This document shows positions 35,761 to 46,600 of a DNA stretch of 64,000 nucleotides, piece after piece. Within the stretch, counting starts at the first letter, position 1; each line of letters opens with the position of its first letter. The notes under the pieces are model-generated. The model did no database searches and was not told the DNA's origin. It worked only from the letters and a program-made list of their open reading frames with translations. This DNA comes from a bacterium (lineage in GTDB: Bacteria > Oederibacteriota > JAAXVQ01 > JAUVAV01). The position numbers and the translations under genes were made by a program. Where the stretch lies: contig JAIORK010000049.1 in the NCBI GenBank assembly GCA_021108215.1, positions 186,001 to 250,000 of the forward strand, given 5' to 3'.

Positions 35761-38700
35761 TCAGGAAACCTCCTCCACCGGCTTTTTCAGCAGTACTGCC
35801 ATACGATGCTGAGCATTGTCCACCAGCAAATAAATCACCGGAATAACCACTATCGTCAGAAAGGTGGAAGATGCCAGTCCGCCGATAACCGTAACCGCTA
35901 AAGGTGCCATCAATTCTCCACCCATTGACAATGGAAACAGGGCAATGATGGTGGAAAAAGCAGTCATCAGAATCGGACGCATCCGCACCCGGCTGGCCCG
36001 AATAATCGCATCCTCTGCCTGCACACCTTGTTCACGTAACAAATTGGTATAATCAATTAAAATAATCCCATTGGACACAACAATCCCGATCAGCATAATC
36101 ATACCGATAATAACCACCAGTGAAACCGGGGTTCCGGTCATAAAAAGAATAACCGTCACACCGATCAGAGAAAGAGGTACGGTAAACATAATAATGAACG
36201 GCTGGATCAGGGACTCAAACTGTGAGGCCATAATCATGTAGACCAGCACCACGGCAAGAATCAGGGCAAATGCCAGACTCTGGAAAGATTCATTCATTTG
36301 TTCGCTCTCGCCTCCCAGATAAATAAAATATTCATCCGGTACCGGGTACTTGGCCAGTCGCCCCCTTATTTCATTGATGACTTCATTTAAACTGCGTTTA
36401 TAAATATTCGCCGTCACCATGATATAACGTTGTCTGTCCTGCCGCTTGATTTCCGAAGGTCCGACGCCCACACCAATATAGGCAACTTCATTTAAAGGCA
36501 CCTGAAGTTCAAGCGGTGAATGGATATATAAATTGCGTAAATCAGTTACGTTTTTCCTGTCCTCCGGACGCATACGAAGTCTAATGTCGACCTCATCTTT
36601 TCCCGGTTCCTTATATTTCGTATCCACAGCACCTTTAATCGCAATTTTAGCTGTCCGTGAAATATCATCTACAGATAAATTATATAAGGCCGCTTTATCG
36701 CGCTGGATATACACTTTGGTTTCAGGTGCTTCCTCCACCATTGTATTTTTGATTCCATAGAGACCTTTTATCTCCAGTAGGAGTTCTTCCACATCTTTGG
36801 TCATTTTTGCCATCAAACTAAGATCAGTCCCCTTAATGATCACAGCTATCGGTGCCCCGCCGGTAAAGGCTGAGACCTTCAAAGCACTGTCCTGTACCAG
36901 ATACTCAAATCGGGCCGGCCCGGTATCCAGTTTTTCCACCTTATCCTTGACTTCCTGCACCACATCGCTGGTTGAACGTTTCCGCTTCTTTTTCAAATTG
37001 ATCATCAGGGTCGCCTGGTGCGATCCCATTGCATCCGCCACCTGCCCGGCATCCTCATCCTTGGAAGATCCAATATTGAGAGTCACATTATATATTTCCT
37101 GAATAGCCAGCAGGATATCCTCCACCTGCCGGGAAACCCTATCCGTCACATCAATCAACGCCCCGGTGGGAAGATTAATTTTAATGACAAATTGTCCTTG
37201 GTCAACTTTGGGCATAAATTCTTTTTTGAGTGGAATAAATAAAACCATCGCAGCAATAAAAAGAAATACAACCAACCCCATACTTACGCGTTTATTTTTC
37301 ATAAACCAATCAAGCGTTTTCATAAAAAACATTTCAAATGCTTTAAGATGTTTTTCAAAATAACGAAGAAATTTCACTTCATCCAGCTGGCTCTCGCCGC
37401 CCTGCGAGACCAACATCGGAATCAACAACATGGCACCCATGGTGGATGCGAGCAGGGAGAAAGTCACTGTCAAAGCCAGATGTGAAAAAAGCTGTCCGGC
37501 AACCCCTTTCACAAACACCATTGGCAAAAACACAACAATCGTCGTCAATGTCGAAGCGACAACTGCGGTAGACACTTCACTTGCACCGATCACAGCCGCT
37601 TCCTTGGGTTTCAAGCCCAATTGACAATGACGATAAATATTTTCAATAACGACAATCGCATCATCCACCAAACGACCAATGCCCAGCGCCAAGCCACCCA
37701 ATGACATCATATTCAAGGTAATATCCGAAAAATACATCAAAGAAAATGTGGCCAAAATCGCGATCGGAATAGAGGTAACCACGATGATGGAAGCGCGCAA
37801 ATTCCGGAGAAAAATCAAAATAACTATAAAGGCTAAAATCCCTCCAACCGCCGCATCCTTAAATACACCGTTGATGGATTTTTTTACAAAAACAGACTGA
37901 TCATAAACCGTGATGATCCGGATATTACGCCCGCGGGGCAAATCAGCTTTTAATTTTGTTAACGCCTTTTTAACATTATCAACTGCTTCCAGCGTGTTAC
38001 CGCCGGCCTGTTTTTGAATGGTAATTGAAATGTTTTCCCTGCCATTGTAACGGGAAATCGAGGTTTTCTCCTTAAACGTATCGTATACTTTTCCAATATC
38101 TGAAAGCAATATCACCCGGTTATCTTTATATCGCTTCACATCATCCGCCGGCTGCGTCAGCGGCATCTGGTTGAGTTGCAGCAACTGCTGTTCCTGTGCC
38201 TCATATTCTTCGCTTTTATCAAGACCTACCGGCGATTTTTCAATTTCATCCAACGAGGTATACTCACCCATCGTACGGATCAGATAATCATAAAAATGCC
38301 CATGAATCGTACCTGCCGGATAATTCACATTTGAATTTTTAATCGCCTCCATCACCGAAAGTGATGAAATTTTGGCGGCATTCAAACGTCCCAGATCCAG
38401 GTCAACCAAAATTTCCCTGTCCAAGCCGCCTGTGATCTGAACAGAAGCAACCCCTTCTGATTTTTCAATCTGATTTTTGATGATTTTTTTGGAAATTTCC
38501 CGAACCTCATGCAACGGCATATCAGCAGAAACCGACAAAGTCATCACCGGCAGTTCAAAAGGATTATATTTCATGACAATGGGATCTTCTGATTCACGCG
38601 GTAATTTTTCTTTGACCAAATCGATTTTTTCGCGGACATTCAATGCGGCAAAATCCATGGACGTTCCCCAGGCAAATTCAAGCATGACCAGCGAAACACC

Positions 38701-38964
38701 CTCGCGCGATGTCGAATTGATCCGTTTGACATTATTTACAGAACTACAGGCGTCTTCAATCGGTTTGGTTATCAAAACCTCAATTTCTTCCGGCGCAGCA
38801 TTCTCATAATTCGTCAGTACAGTGAGTTGCGGAAAGGTAATCGGCGGAAACAATTCACGCGGAAGCCGCAAATAGGAAATAACGCCCAATAATATGACTG
38901 CCGTAAAAATCATCGCCACGAAAACAGGCCGGCGAACAGCAAATTTCGGTGCATTTTCAATCAA
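35761..38964 (-). CDS. RND efflux pump inner-membrane protein (AcrB/MdtB-like)
   Basis: Complete 1,067-residue RND transporter: first helix (PVFVAMIFTAVILLGVISYLRLP), first periplasmic domain, helices 2-6 including GGLALGIGRLVDDAIVVIENIYRH, second periplasmic domain (GPSEIKRQDRQRYIMVTAN) and helices 8-12 (VVIIGMIMLIGIVVSNGIILIDY; RMRPILMTAFSTIIALFPL). It uses the proton gradient to expel substrates through an adaptor and TolC. The start is TTG behind GAGG. It lies between the adaptor gene and a second RND gene. Substrate unknown. Confidence 0.93.
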   Translation of the reverse strand: MIENAPKFAVRRPVFVAMIFTAVILLGVISYLRLPRELFPPITFPQLTVLTNYENAAPEEIEVLITKPIEDACSSVNNVKRINSTSREGVSLVMLEFAWGTSMDFAALNVREKIDLVKEKLPRESEDPIVMKYNPFELPVMTLSVSADMPLHEVREISKKIIKNQIEKSEGVASVQITGGLDREILVDLDLGRLNAAKISSLSVMEAIKNSNVNYPAGTIHGHFYDYLIRTMGEYTSLDEIEKSPVGLDKSEEYEAQEQQLLQLNQMPLTQPADDVKRYKDNRVILLSDIGKVYDTFKEKTSISRYNGRENISITIQKQAGGNTLEAVDNVKKALTKLKADLPRGRNIRIITVYDQSVFVKKSINGVFKDAAVGGILAFIVILIFLRNLRASIIVVTSIPIAILATFSLMYFSDITLNMMSLGGLALGIGRLVDDAIVVIENIYRHCQLGLKPKEAAVIGASEVSTAVVASTLTTIVVFLPMVFVKGVAGQLFSHLALTVTFSLLASTMGAMLLIPMLVSQGGESQLDEVKFLRYFEKHLKAFEMFFMKTLDWFMKNKRVSMGLVVFLFIAAMVLFIPLKKEFMPKVDQGQFVIKINLPTGALIDVTDRVSRQVEDILLAIQEIYNVTLNIGSSKDEDAGQVADAMGSHQATLMINLKKKRKRSTSDVVQEVKDKVEKLDTGPARFEYLVQDSALKVSAFTGGAPIAVIIKGTDLSLMAKMTKDVEELLLEIKGLYGIKNTMVEEAPETKVYIQRDKAALYNLSVDDISRTAKIAIKGAVDTKYKEPGKDEVDIRLRMRPEDRKNVTDLRNLYIHSPLELQVPLNEVAYIGVGVGPSEIKRQDRQRYIMVTANIYKRSLNEVINEIRGRLAKYPVPDEYFIYLGGESEQMNESFQSLAFALILAVVLVYMIMASQFESLIQPFIIMFTVPLSLIGVTVILFMTGTPVSLVVIIGMIMLIGIVVSNGIILIDYTNLLREQGVQAEDAIIRASRVRMRPILMTAFSTIIALFPLSMGGELMAPLAVTVIGGLASSTFLTIVVIPVIYLLVDNAQHRMAVLLKKPVEEVS

Positions 38965-39003
38965 TTTCTTATCCTCGCTGTTGTTTTGTTCATTTGCCTG
39001 ATC

Positions 39004-40383
39004 CTAAAACGCGGCGCTTTGATACTCCATGATTTGAACCTTGGCACCATCTTTTAATTCTTCCATCCCTTCAACAACCACCAATTCCCCTTCATTGAGT
39101 CCCTCGGTAATCTGAACATTATCAGTGGTCACATAACCCAATTTGACGGTTTTGAATTCAGCTTTATTATTTTGGTTCACCGCAAACACATGATAAGCGC
39201 CCTTGACTTTCTTCAAAGCCGGACGCGGTATAATAATTGCATTTTTGGTTTCAAATATCTTAATCCGGACACGAACAAACATGCCCGGCAACAAAAGACG
39301 ATACGGATTGGCAATTTGAACCTTAACATTGAGTGTTTTGCTCTTCCCCTTCACCATAGGAGCAACATTGGTCACTGTGCCGCCAAAATCAAGATCAGGA
39401 TAGGCATCAACACTAATTTTTACTGATTGACCCAGAACAACTTTGTTGATTTCCCTTTCCATAATTCCAACTTCTGCAAAAACATCATCAATATCAAGAA
39501 ATGTCCCGATTTTCATATTTGGATTTATTGCGCTGCCTATTTCAACATCCCGGCTCCCCAAAATTCCGTCCGAAGGGGCAATAATTGCGGTCTTACCCAA
39601 TTCTGTTTCAGCCAATTCAACATTAATCCGTGCTTCTTCAAGTTTAGAGGGAATAATGGCGCCCAAATCATAAAGAGATTGCGCATTGGAATAATTCACC
39701 TTGGCTTGTTCATATTTCAGCAATTGCTCCTGCGGATCCAACTGAGAAATAATCTGGCCTGCCTTGATTTCATCTCCTTCACGAAAATAATAAGCTGATA
39801 CGTTTCCAGCAAGCTGAAAGCCGAGATTGACTTGAGCAAACCCTTTAATATTTCCCATGGCTAAAATAGAGTCCGAAAAATCGGTTTTGCTTATTTTTAA
39901 AACATTAACACGTGTTCCAACATCCGCAACTGCAACACCTGTGGTTTCAGCCGCCTGTTTTTTCTCCTTGAACAGAAGTTTGGAAACTCCCCATGCCAAA
40001 AACATCCCCACAACAACAATACTGATGATGGCAACCAGTTTATGTTCCTTAAACCAGCCAACCAAACCGGAAACATTCCCTTCTTGCTGTTCGCGAATGG
40101 CCTCAACCTGTCCTTTGACATCCACTTTTTTAAATTGCGTGGCCAGGCGGGAAAAACGAGTGGCAGCCTTTTTCTTATCCGGCTCAGCTGTTTTTGCCGC
40201 ATCGGATTTTATTTCCTCGGCCGTCTTTTCCTCTTTAGAACCACCCATTTCCTGTTTCTTAATCTGATCATATGTCAGATTATAAGAAGATACTAATTTT
40301 GATTCTTTCCGCTCCTCATCCGGAGATTTTTTATCCGGATCTTTATCCTCGTCTTTTTTACCTTTACCAAACAATGGGCTCAT
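39004..40383 (-). CDS. RND efflux periplasmic adaptor (HlyD/MFP family) with cytosolic N-terminal extension
   Basis: The 459-residue adaptor links the RND pump to TolC. After a membrane helix (residues 117-135, VAIISIVVVGMFLAWGVSK) come the barrel/lipoyl half (GFQLAGNVSAYYFREGDEIKAGQIISQLDP), a short helical hairpin, the second lipoyl half (IIAPSDGILGSRDVEIGSAI) and C-terminal beta domains. Unusually, about 110 charged residues (DEDKDPDKKSPDEERKESK) precede the helix, where most adaptors have only a signal peptide or lipobox. First gene of the efflux operon. Confidence 0.9.
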   Translation of the reverse strand: MSPLFGKGKKDEDKDPDKKSPDEERKESKLVSSYNLTYDQIKKQEMGGSKEEKTAEEIKSDAAKTAEPDKKKAATRFSRLATQFKKVDVKGQVEAIREQQEGNVSGLVGWFKEHKLVAIISIVVVGMFLAWGVSKLLFKEKKQAAETTGVAVADVGTRVNVLKISKTDFSDSILAMGNIKGFAQVNLGFQLAGNVSAYYFREGDEIKAGQIISQLDPQEQLLKYEQAKVNYSNAQSLYDLGAIIPSKLEEARINVELAETELGKTAIIAPSDGILGSRDVEIGSAINPNMKIGTFLDIDDVFAEVGIMEREINKVVLGQSVKISVDAYPDLDFGGTVTNVAPMVKGKSKTLNVKVQIANPYRLLLPGMFVRVRIKIFETKNAIIIPRPALKKVKGAYHVFAVNQNNKAEFKTVKLGYVTTDNVQITEGLNEGELVVVEGMEELKDGAKVQIMEYQSAAF

Positions 40384-40411
40384 TACACCCTCCAGAATTC
40401 AATTTCCCCGC

Positions 40412-40460
40412 TCGCTTGTCCGGCGGACTTGCCCAGCTTGCCCCGCGTATGCGGGGCAAA
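40412..40460. repeat. Diverged, inverted copy of the 62-bp palindromic repeat
   Basis: On the minus strand this stretch matches the core of the two elements at 49976 and 50088 (ccgcatacgc, then gggcaagctgggca) with only a few differences. It contains its own hairpin (gccccgc gtat gcggggc). It lies in the 228-nt gap before the adaptor gene's neighbour; apart from this I see nothing else in that gap. Confidence 0.6.
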
Positions 40461-40611
40461 TGCCGGTGCCGAATCAGCACAGGGATTTGGCTATAATCTA
40501 TAAAAACGCATTATGCCGCTCCCGCTTCATTCCCGTGATATTATCCAGGAAAAACCCGGACTAAAGCGACTAAGCGATCAAATACTTTACAGCTCATCTT
40601 TTTGTACATAA

Positions 40612-42498
40612 TCAATTTCCTGATTTAATCAAACGTATGCGCACCCTGCGATTTTTTGCACGTTTTTTCTTATTACTATTGCTGACAACAGGATTTTTAT
40701 CACCAAAGCCTTTAACCGAAATTTTATTACTGGGAATACTTTTTATTTGTACCAAATATTTCTTAACTGCCTTGGCCCGTTTCAAAGACAAGGCTTTGCT
40801 GCTTTTTTCATCTGATGATGTATACCCATGTACCAATACCGTCCGTTGTGGATAGCGATCAAAAGATAGTGCAATTTTATCCAGAGCAAATAAATAACGA
40901 TCATTTAGTTTACTACTGTTACGCGTGAAATAGACGGTAGTTTTCGTGACCAACCTCGCGGACTTTTTCTCCCCGCCGCGCACCTCTTTCTTGGCTGCCG
41001 CTTCGACATCATCCATCGCTTTATTTTTCATTTCCGTTTCACGACGCGCTTGTCGAATCACATCTTCCTTTGAACGGCGAACATATTTCGTGCGCGTACG
41101 GCTGCTGCCTTGTCGATCTTTTCCACGCGCAATTTTTGCAATTAACGCGCTATCAATCATCTTCGATTTTTTCAAAACCTGGCTGCCGACACTCCGTTTG
41201 GATTTCCCAACTTTAATATTGGCACCCAGTGTCTTTGATTCCTTCGCAACTTCCTGATCTTCCGGTTTTTTTGCCTCCACGGTCGTCATGGAACGCTTGG
41301 CATCCTTGGATTTTTGAATCACGACCTTACCTTCCATGGACCGCTTGGATTTCATCATTTTTTTCGCCCGTTCATTCAGCGAACGCTCGGAAGCTGTTAA
41401 CTTTTTCTTCACAATGCGTTTACGCTTCGATGCTGTTTTATCTTTAAGCATTTCACCCCAGGAAAATTTCAAAGAAATCCTATGCGTATCCCCTAAATCG
41501 CCAAACGGCATATACACATAATCCAACCCCAGTGATGAATATCGTACCCCGGCACCAAAAGAGAATCCCGGTGCTGCGGTGGAATCATACCCGGTACGAA
41601 AACCGGCACGCACAGCCACATCCAGCGTTTGATTGGGTGCGCTGCGAATACCGGTATGAATCCAGTATTCAGCCCCCGCATTGATCGACATCATGGCTTC
41701 CACAGTTTGATAGTTAAAATCAAGTGCTGCAGATAGATCATCATCCAAAAGTTTGTAGGCCAAACCGATACCTGCAGAAAGCGGGAGTGGATCGTTTTGA
41801 TAAAAAAACTTGACCGGTGTTCCCAGATTTTTTACGGAAATCCCGATCGTACTGGGAATGAAATAGGCAGCTGGATTTTCTTTGGCGAGATTGCGATACC
41901 AGCGGGTTTGTGAAAGCAAAAACTGATTGCCGATATCCAGTCCGAAACTAAATGATTGATTATCATCTATGCTTTCACTGATGATCTTCACACCCACACC
42001 AATCTTATGCTCGCGCAGCCCTAAATTACCCGCCCAGGCAAAATTCATAAGCAAATCCGACGCCCCAAAGGTGCCTCCGCTATTAAGTTCGTCATAATCC
42101 CCGGATGCCGACTCCACTGTTTTGGGTATCTCCCCTAAATAAAGAAACCCCACACTGATTCCAACTGCACCAATATAATCATACTTATCAGCGTATGAAA
42201 TATATTCATAACGAATATCTTCAAACCATTCCAAGTGAGTCAATCCAATACCGCTCCGTTTCAATTGCATGAGTCCGGCAGGGTTCCAATAGGTCGCATC
42301 AACATCATCCACCACTGCTATATACGCGCTTCCCATGGCTTCAGCTCTGGAGGATGTCCCGATTTTTAAAAACGGTGCACCGGAAGTTCCTTCCCCTTCC
42401 GCCCAGACTTGTGACAATCCCAAAAGCAACATCATTACCATGCCCAAGGACAGAAGCAGTCCTTTTTTCAGAATTCCCCTTTTCGTCTCAGTCATCAT
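40612..42498 (-). CDS. PorV/PorQ-like outer membrane barrel fused to an OmpA-like domain
   Basis: The 628-residue protein has a signal peptide, then a PorV/PorQ (UPF0164)-type barrel (APFLKIGTSSRAEAMGSAYI, ATYWNPAGLMQL, LDYVYMPFGDLGDTHRISL). A ~170-residue Lys/Ser/Arg-rich linker with recurring SKRSM/SKRSV follows, and last an OmpA/MotB-like peptidoglycan-binding domain (TVYFTRNSSKLNDRY ... NKKKRAKNRRVRI). The barrel should sit in the outer membrane and the OmpA part bind cell wall. Start set at 42498 behind GGAGG. The second barrel gene upstream is a relative. Confidence 0.85.
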   Translation of the reverse strand: MMTETKRGILKKGLLLSLGMVMMLLLGLSQVWAEGEGTSGAPFLKIGTSSRAEAMGSAYIAVVDDVDATYWNPAGLMQLKRSGIGLTHLEWFEDIRYEYISYADKYDYIGAVGISVGFLYLGEIPKTVESASGDYDELNSGGTFGASDLLMNFAWAGNLGLREHKIGVGVKIISESIDDNQSFSFGLDIGNQFLLSQTRWYRNLAKENPAAYFIPSTIGISVKNLGTPVKFFYQNDPLPLSAGIGLAYKLLDDDLSAALDFNYQTVEAMMSINAGAEYWIHTGIRSAPNQTLDVAVRAGFRTGYDSTAAPGFSFGAGVRYSSLGLDYVYMPFGDLGDTHRISLKFSWGEMLKDKTASKRKRIVKKKLTASERSLNERAKKMMKSKRSMEGKVVIQKSKDAKRSMTTVEAKKPEDQEVAKESKTLGANIKVGKSKRSVGSQVLKKSKMIDSALIAKIARGKDRQGSSRTRTKYVRRSKEDVIRQARRETEMKNKAMDDVEAAAKKEVRGGEKKSARLVTKTTVYFTRNSSKLNDRYLFALDKIALSFDRYPQRTVLVHGYTSSDEKSSKALSLKRAKAVKKYLVQIKSIPSNKISVKGFGDKNPVVSNSNKKKRAKNRRVRIRLIKSGN

Positions 42499-42699
42499 CT
42501 TTTCCTCCCTCTCGGAACACACTTAAAATTAACAAAAATTCGTAAGTTTTCCAGTTTTCCATTCTTCATTGTCGTTATTATCACCCAATCCGTTGTCTCA
42601 ATCCGATGCGCCCCAGATTCATCCAATCCCGCGATAACGGTTGATTTCCCGAGCGCTGCTATTAAACTTTTACACCTTTTTCCAAACAAACTCTATCTA

Positions 42700-43647
42700 T
42701 CAAAATTTGCTAATATCATTTGATAAGGGTCCGTAATGCAGAATCAGGCTTAAGCGGTGGACACCACCTAAATCAGCATATGGAACATAGGCATAATCCA
42801 GTTGTAAATCCGCCCACTTAATGCTCGCGCCCGCTGTCAGCCGCTGAATGACATTATCTGATTGAAGATCATTTCCGCCTAATTGCTGCCGATAGCCAAT
42901 GCGTGCTGAAAACGTTTTAACGTACCAGTATTCAACCCCTAATTGCAGATTGAGCTTATTATCCAGGGGTTGGTTTATTTCCAAGGCAGCATTTAACCCA
43001 TGTTCTTTTTCCTCACCATAGGTTTCTTTAAATGCAAAACCACCTCGGATATTGAGTGGCAAAGAATCACTTTTAATATCCGGACCTAAATTTTGGATTG
43101 ACAAACCTACTACCAGTTTGTTTTCCATAAAATTAACCAGCATTCCCAAATCTGCCGCCTCACCGGTTAATTGTTCCGTCCCCAGCTGACTCAACACAAA
43201 TTTCAAGTTAATACCTACGGAAAAATTAGAAATTTGCAATCCGTACCCTATAATGCCTGCGAAATCATATACTTGCAGGGGCTTTTCATCGCTTAAGTCA
43301 TTATCAATATCCGGCATGTGACGATACCACAACTGGAGTCCGGCTCCATAGGTATCACCTAAATTTTGTGCAAATGTAAAAATTTCATATTCCACATCAT
43401 CAAACCAAAAAACATGTTCAAAACCCGCATCGAAATAATCAGGTTGTAAGGTTGATAATCCGGCAGGATTCCATTCAATACAATTGATATCATCTGCCAA
43501 GGCGACAAATGCGCCTCCCATGCCGTTCGGCCGGGCTCCCTGACCAATCTTTAAAAAATTGGCAGCAGATGTTCCGACTCCGCGGGCAAATGAATAGCCA
43601 ACCGGCATCAGCAACATGCATAAAAGCAGAATGAAAATCTTGCGCAT
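42700..43647 (-). CDS. PorV/PorQ family outer membrane protein
   Basis: The 315-residue protein has a signal peptide (IFILLLCMLLMPVGYSFA) and the family start GTSAANFLKIGQGARPNGMG, then CIEWNPAGLSTL and the C-terminal LDYAYVPYADLGGVHRLSL, all shared with the barrel half of the next gene. In Bacteroidota PorV receives type 9 secreted proteins at the outer membrane; homologues outside that phylum are of unknown role. It lies 39 nt downstream of a kelch-type secreted protein and 201 nt upstream of the PorV-OmpA fusion. Confidence 0.85.
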   Translation of the reverse strand: MRKIFILLLCMLLMPVGYSFARGVGTSAANFLKIGQGARPNGMGGAFVALADDINCIEWNPAGLSTLQPDYFDAGFEHVFWFDDVEYEIFTFAQNLGDTYGAGLQLWYRHMPDIDNDLSDEKPLQVYDFAGIIGYGLQISNFSVGINLKFVLSQLGTEQLTGEAADLGMLVNFMENKLVVGLSIQNLGPDIKSDSLPLNIRGGFAFKETYGEEKEHGLNAALEINQPLDNKLNLQLGVEYWYVKTFSARIGYRQQLGGNDLQSDNVIQRLTAGASIKWADLQLDYAYVPYADLGGVHRLSLILHYGPLSNDISKF

Positions 43648-43686
43648 AAGTATCTCCTTTATTATTAATACACGCCATAAACGCGT

Positions 43687-46600
43687 TTACTGTTTAAATA
43701 CAACTACTTTTCTTGTTTTATGGGTATTACCCGAATTATACTGAATAATATAAACACCATTTGCTACAATTTCACTATTTTCATTGGTACCATCCCAAAT
43801 CCATGACCCGGTTGCAGGTAAATTAACCCCGGCCGGGATATCAATATCCTGTCTTTTGATCAATTCCCCTTCGAGGTTGTAAACTCGAATAATTATGTTA
43901 GCCACTGAATGATCCCGGGTTTTATAGGTAATCAATAATTGATCAATTTGGGGATCAAATTTATTGTGATTAATTTGAAAACTATCATTACCAATTCGCT
44001 TGGATTCCGCATAATCAACATACACCCGGTTAATTGAAGGTGAGCGGGCAATACCGGTACGATCATTGGTTCTGGTTTCATAAAAAACCTTGTAATGAAT
44101 ATAGCGTGCAAACTGCTGAACCGTAAAAGGCCCAATCGCTTGGGGTATTGTCCAGTCAGACCAGCATCCTTTTTCAATCGCATACCGGCATTTCATATCC
44201 ATAATTTCCATATTTTCATTGCCATCCCAACCGACCATCTCAATAAGTTGGTCACGGTCAAGATCAATAAACCGCTCATAGGTTCCCTGCCAGGCATAGA
44301 CAATATCCTGATCCTGGAACATATCAATAATACTGGTCATATACGCGCTCGATGTGTGCGGATCCACCATATTGTAGCGTCCGCCTAAGACGTATAAAAA
44401 TCCATTGTCCCCGACTGAGGAATGCCCGGCGACCGCATATTCTAATGTTGTATTAGAAAGCGCCCATGACCCGGGGTTGGGAAACGCGGGAATTCGACCT
44501 GTGGTTGGATCAAGTGTGCAATAGTAGACAGTGTTTCGCAAAGTCCCACTATTATTAACACCCCCGATAACATAGAATTTACCATTCATAAAGACCACTT
44601 GATGTTCTGCCAAAGCTTCCGGCAAGGGGGATAATGTCATTTCTTCCCAATCATTTAACGTAGCATCTGAATTAATTTGCGCATAAAATATCTGGTCTTG
44701 CGGCACACCGGCAGCATCACGGCCGCCAAAGAGATAAACTCTGTTATACGCCACGCAGGCTGCCATATCATAGCGAGAACTGATACTTGGGGCTGCCGAG
44801 GGCGGATTACTCAAAGGCGCTGTTTCCGTCCATCCTCCGGCACCTCCGACTTCATTGATCGTACCACCGGGATTGGGCCGGCAAAACCACACCCGGTCTT
44901 CAAAAACCGGGGTGCTTTCTCCTGCAGGCTCACCCGCTGCATTCCAGCCGTTGTTTTGACGCGAGATCCCCCCCATAACATAAATATTGCCATTATGCGC
45001 CACTGTCGTATGTCGAATAAGCGGTTGATAAATCGGCAATGCCGTGTTGGATGTATAACCGCTGGCACCACCTGCCTCCCAGGCAGGATCATAAATGGGT
45101 AAAGAGGCCGTAAATTCAAATGATCCAACACCACTACTGGCACTTCCCTGGCCAACCTCTTCATACATAACGACTGTCCTACCCGCTTGAGTGGGCCGTC
45201 CTAAACTGTCACCGACTCCCGCCGCTGTTACTGAACGAGATGCCGCACCAGCCCAAATCCAGGCGTTCATAGAATTGGCGCCACCCACAACATAGATTGC
45301 GCCATTGGCAATTGTTGAAGCGTGTAAAATCGAGGCCATAGGTATAGACCCGCCGGTATCCGGTGCCGCCCATGTCTGTAGCGAACCATTGGTATCCACT
45401 TCAGAATTATAGACCGTTGAATAGGCGGATGGTTGAGTATCAGTTGTATAATGAATGCCACCGGCATAAGCGGAAAATGTATTGGGTCCGCCACCGATAA
45501 CAAAAACCATGGGTGAACTGCTTGAGGTCCCTACATCATCACCTGGAAGCGGAACGCGCAGCACACCTGAATGCCCTCCCCAGGTATCATAAATATTGCC
45601 GCCATAAGCCGATCTAAACAGCGGAGTCGTCGGAACCCAACGGGAAATATTGGTCTTGGGCGTTGCCAATGTGGATGTATAGACCATATTTTGAATACCT
45701 GTACTGTTATAGCCGCCTATTAAAAACAAATGTCCATTAAAAGAAACCAGATTGTGGTTATAAACCTCAATCGGCAAATCCGTTGAACGGCTCCAGGTAT
45801 CACGCGCTCCGGGACCGGGAATAAGCCCATTGGGAGGCTCAAGCCGCGCGTAAAAAACATCTGCCCTGGCATTGCCGGATGTCTGACCACCGGCAACCCA
45901 TATTTTCCCGGCAGAAATCGTTGCAGAAGCGGCATACATCGGTTCCGGCAAGCTGGTGGTTTGCGTCCAGCCGGCTATATCACCTGTGGTAATGTCAATC
46001 GCACCCACATAAACATCTGCAGTCGTATCTAAGGGTTCACCTGTTGTCGACCCGCCCAAAACATAAATATTCCCATTCGAAATCGTTGCACAATGCCCGG
46101 AAATATTAATCGGCAGCGGTGCCGTAGTTGTCCGCCATGACCAAATATCACCACTTGGCTGGACATCCGCATAATAAACCGTATTCTGAGCAATATTTGA
46201 TCCGTCCTGACCGCCAATAACATAAATTCTACCCTCAAAATAGGCTGACTTGGCCCTAAAGATAGCTTGCGGCAAGGATGCCACAGCGGTCCATGTATTG
46301 GACTTGTAGTGAGCTTTGATCGTCCCATCATGGCCAAGAATACGGGCCCAGTAAACTGCTGATAAAGTGGTATCCGCTGTGGACCTTCCACCAATAATAT
46401 AGTAACGGCCATTCACTACTGTCGATGTGTGCCCATAGGTCGGCTGCGGAAGCACCGAAGTATCATCAGCTTCCTTCCACTCATCGACCGACCCGTCACT
46501 AAAAACTGTTCCATACCAAATTTTATTAAGCGAATTTGCTACAGTAGGACCGCCAAAAGAAGTGCTGTCGTCACTGCCATAACCACCACTCAAATAAATT

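Noticed and set aside
42495-42689. Minus-strand frame of 64 codons between the two PorV-like genes, ending at the start of the PorV-OmpA gene
   Set aside because: TTG start, no ribosome site and no clear family. The end overlaps the downstream ribosome site, so coupling is conceivable, but support is too thin.
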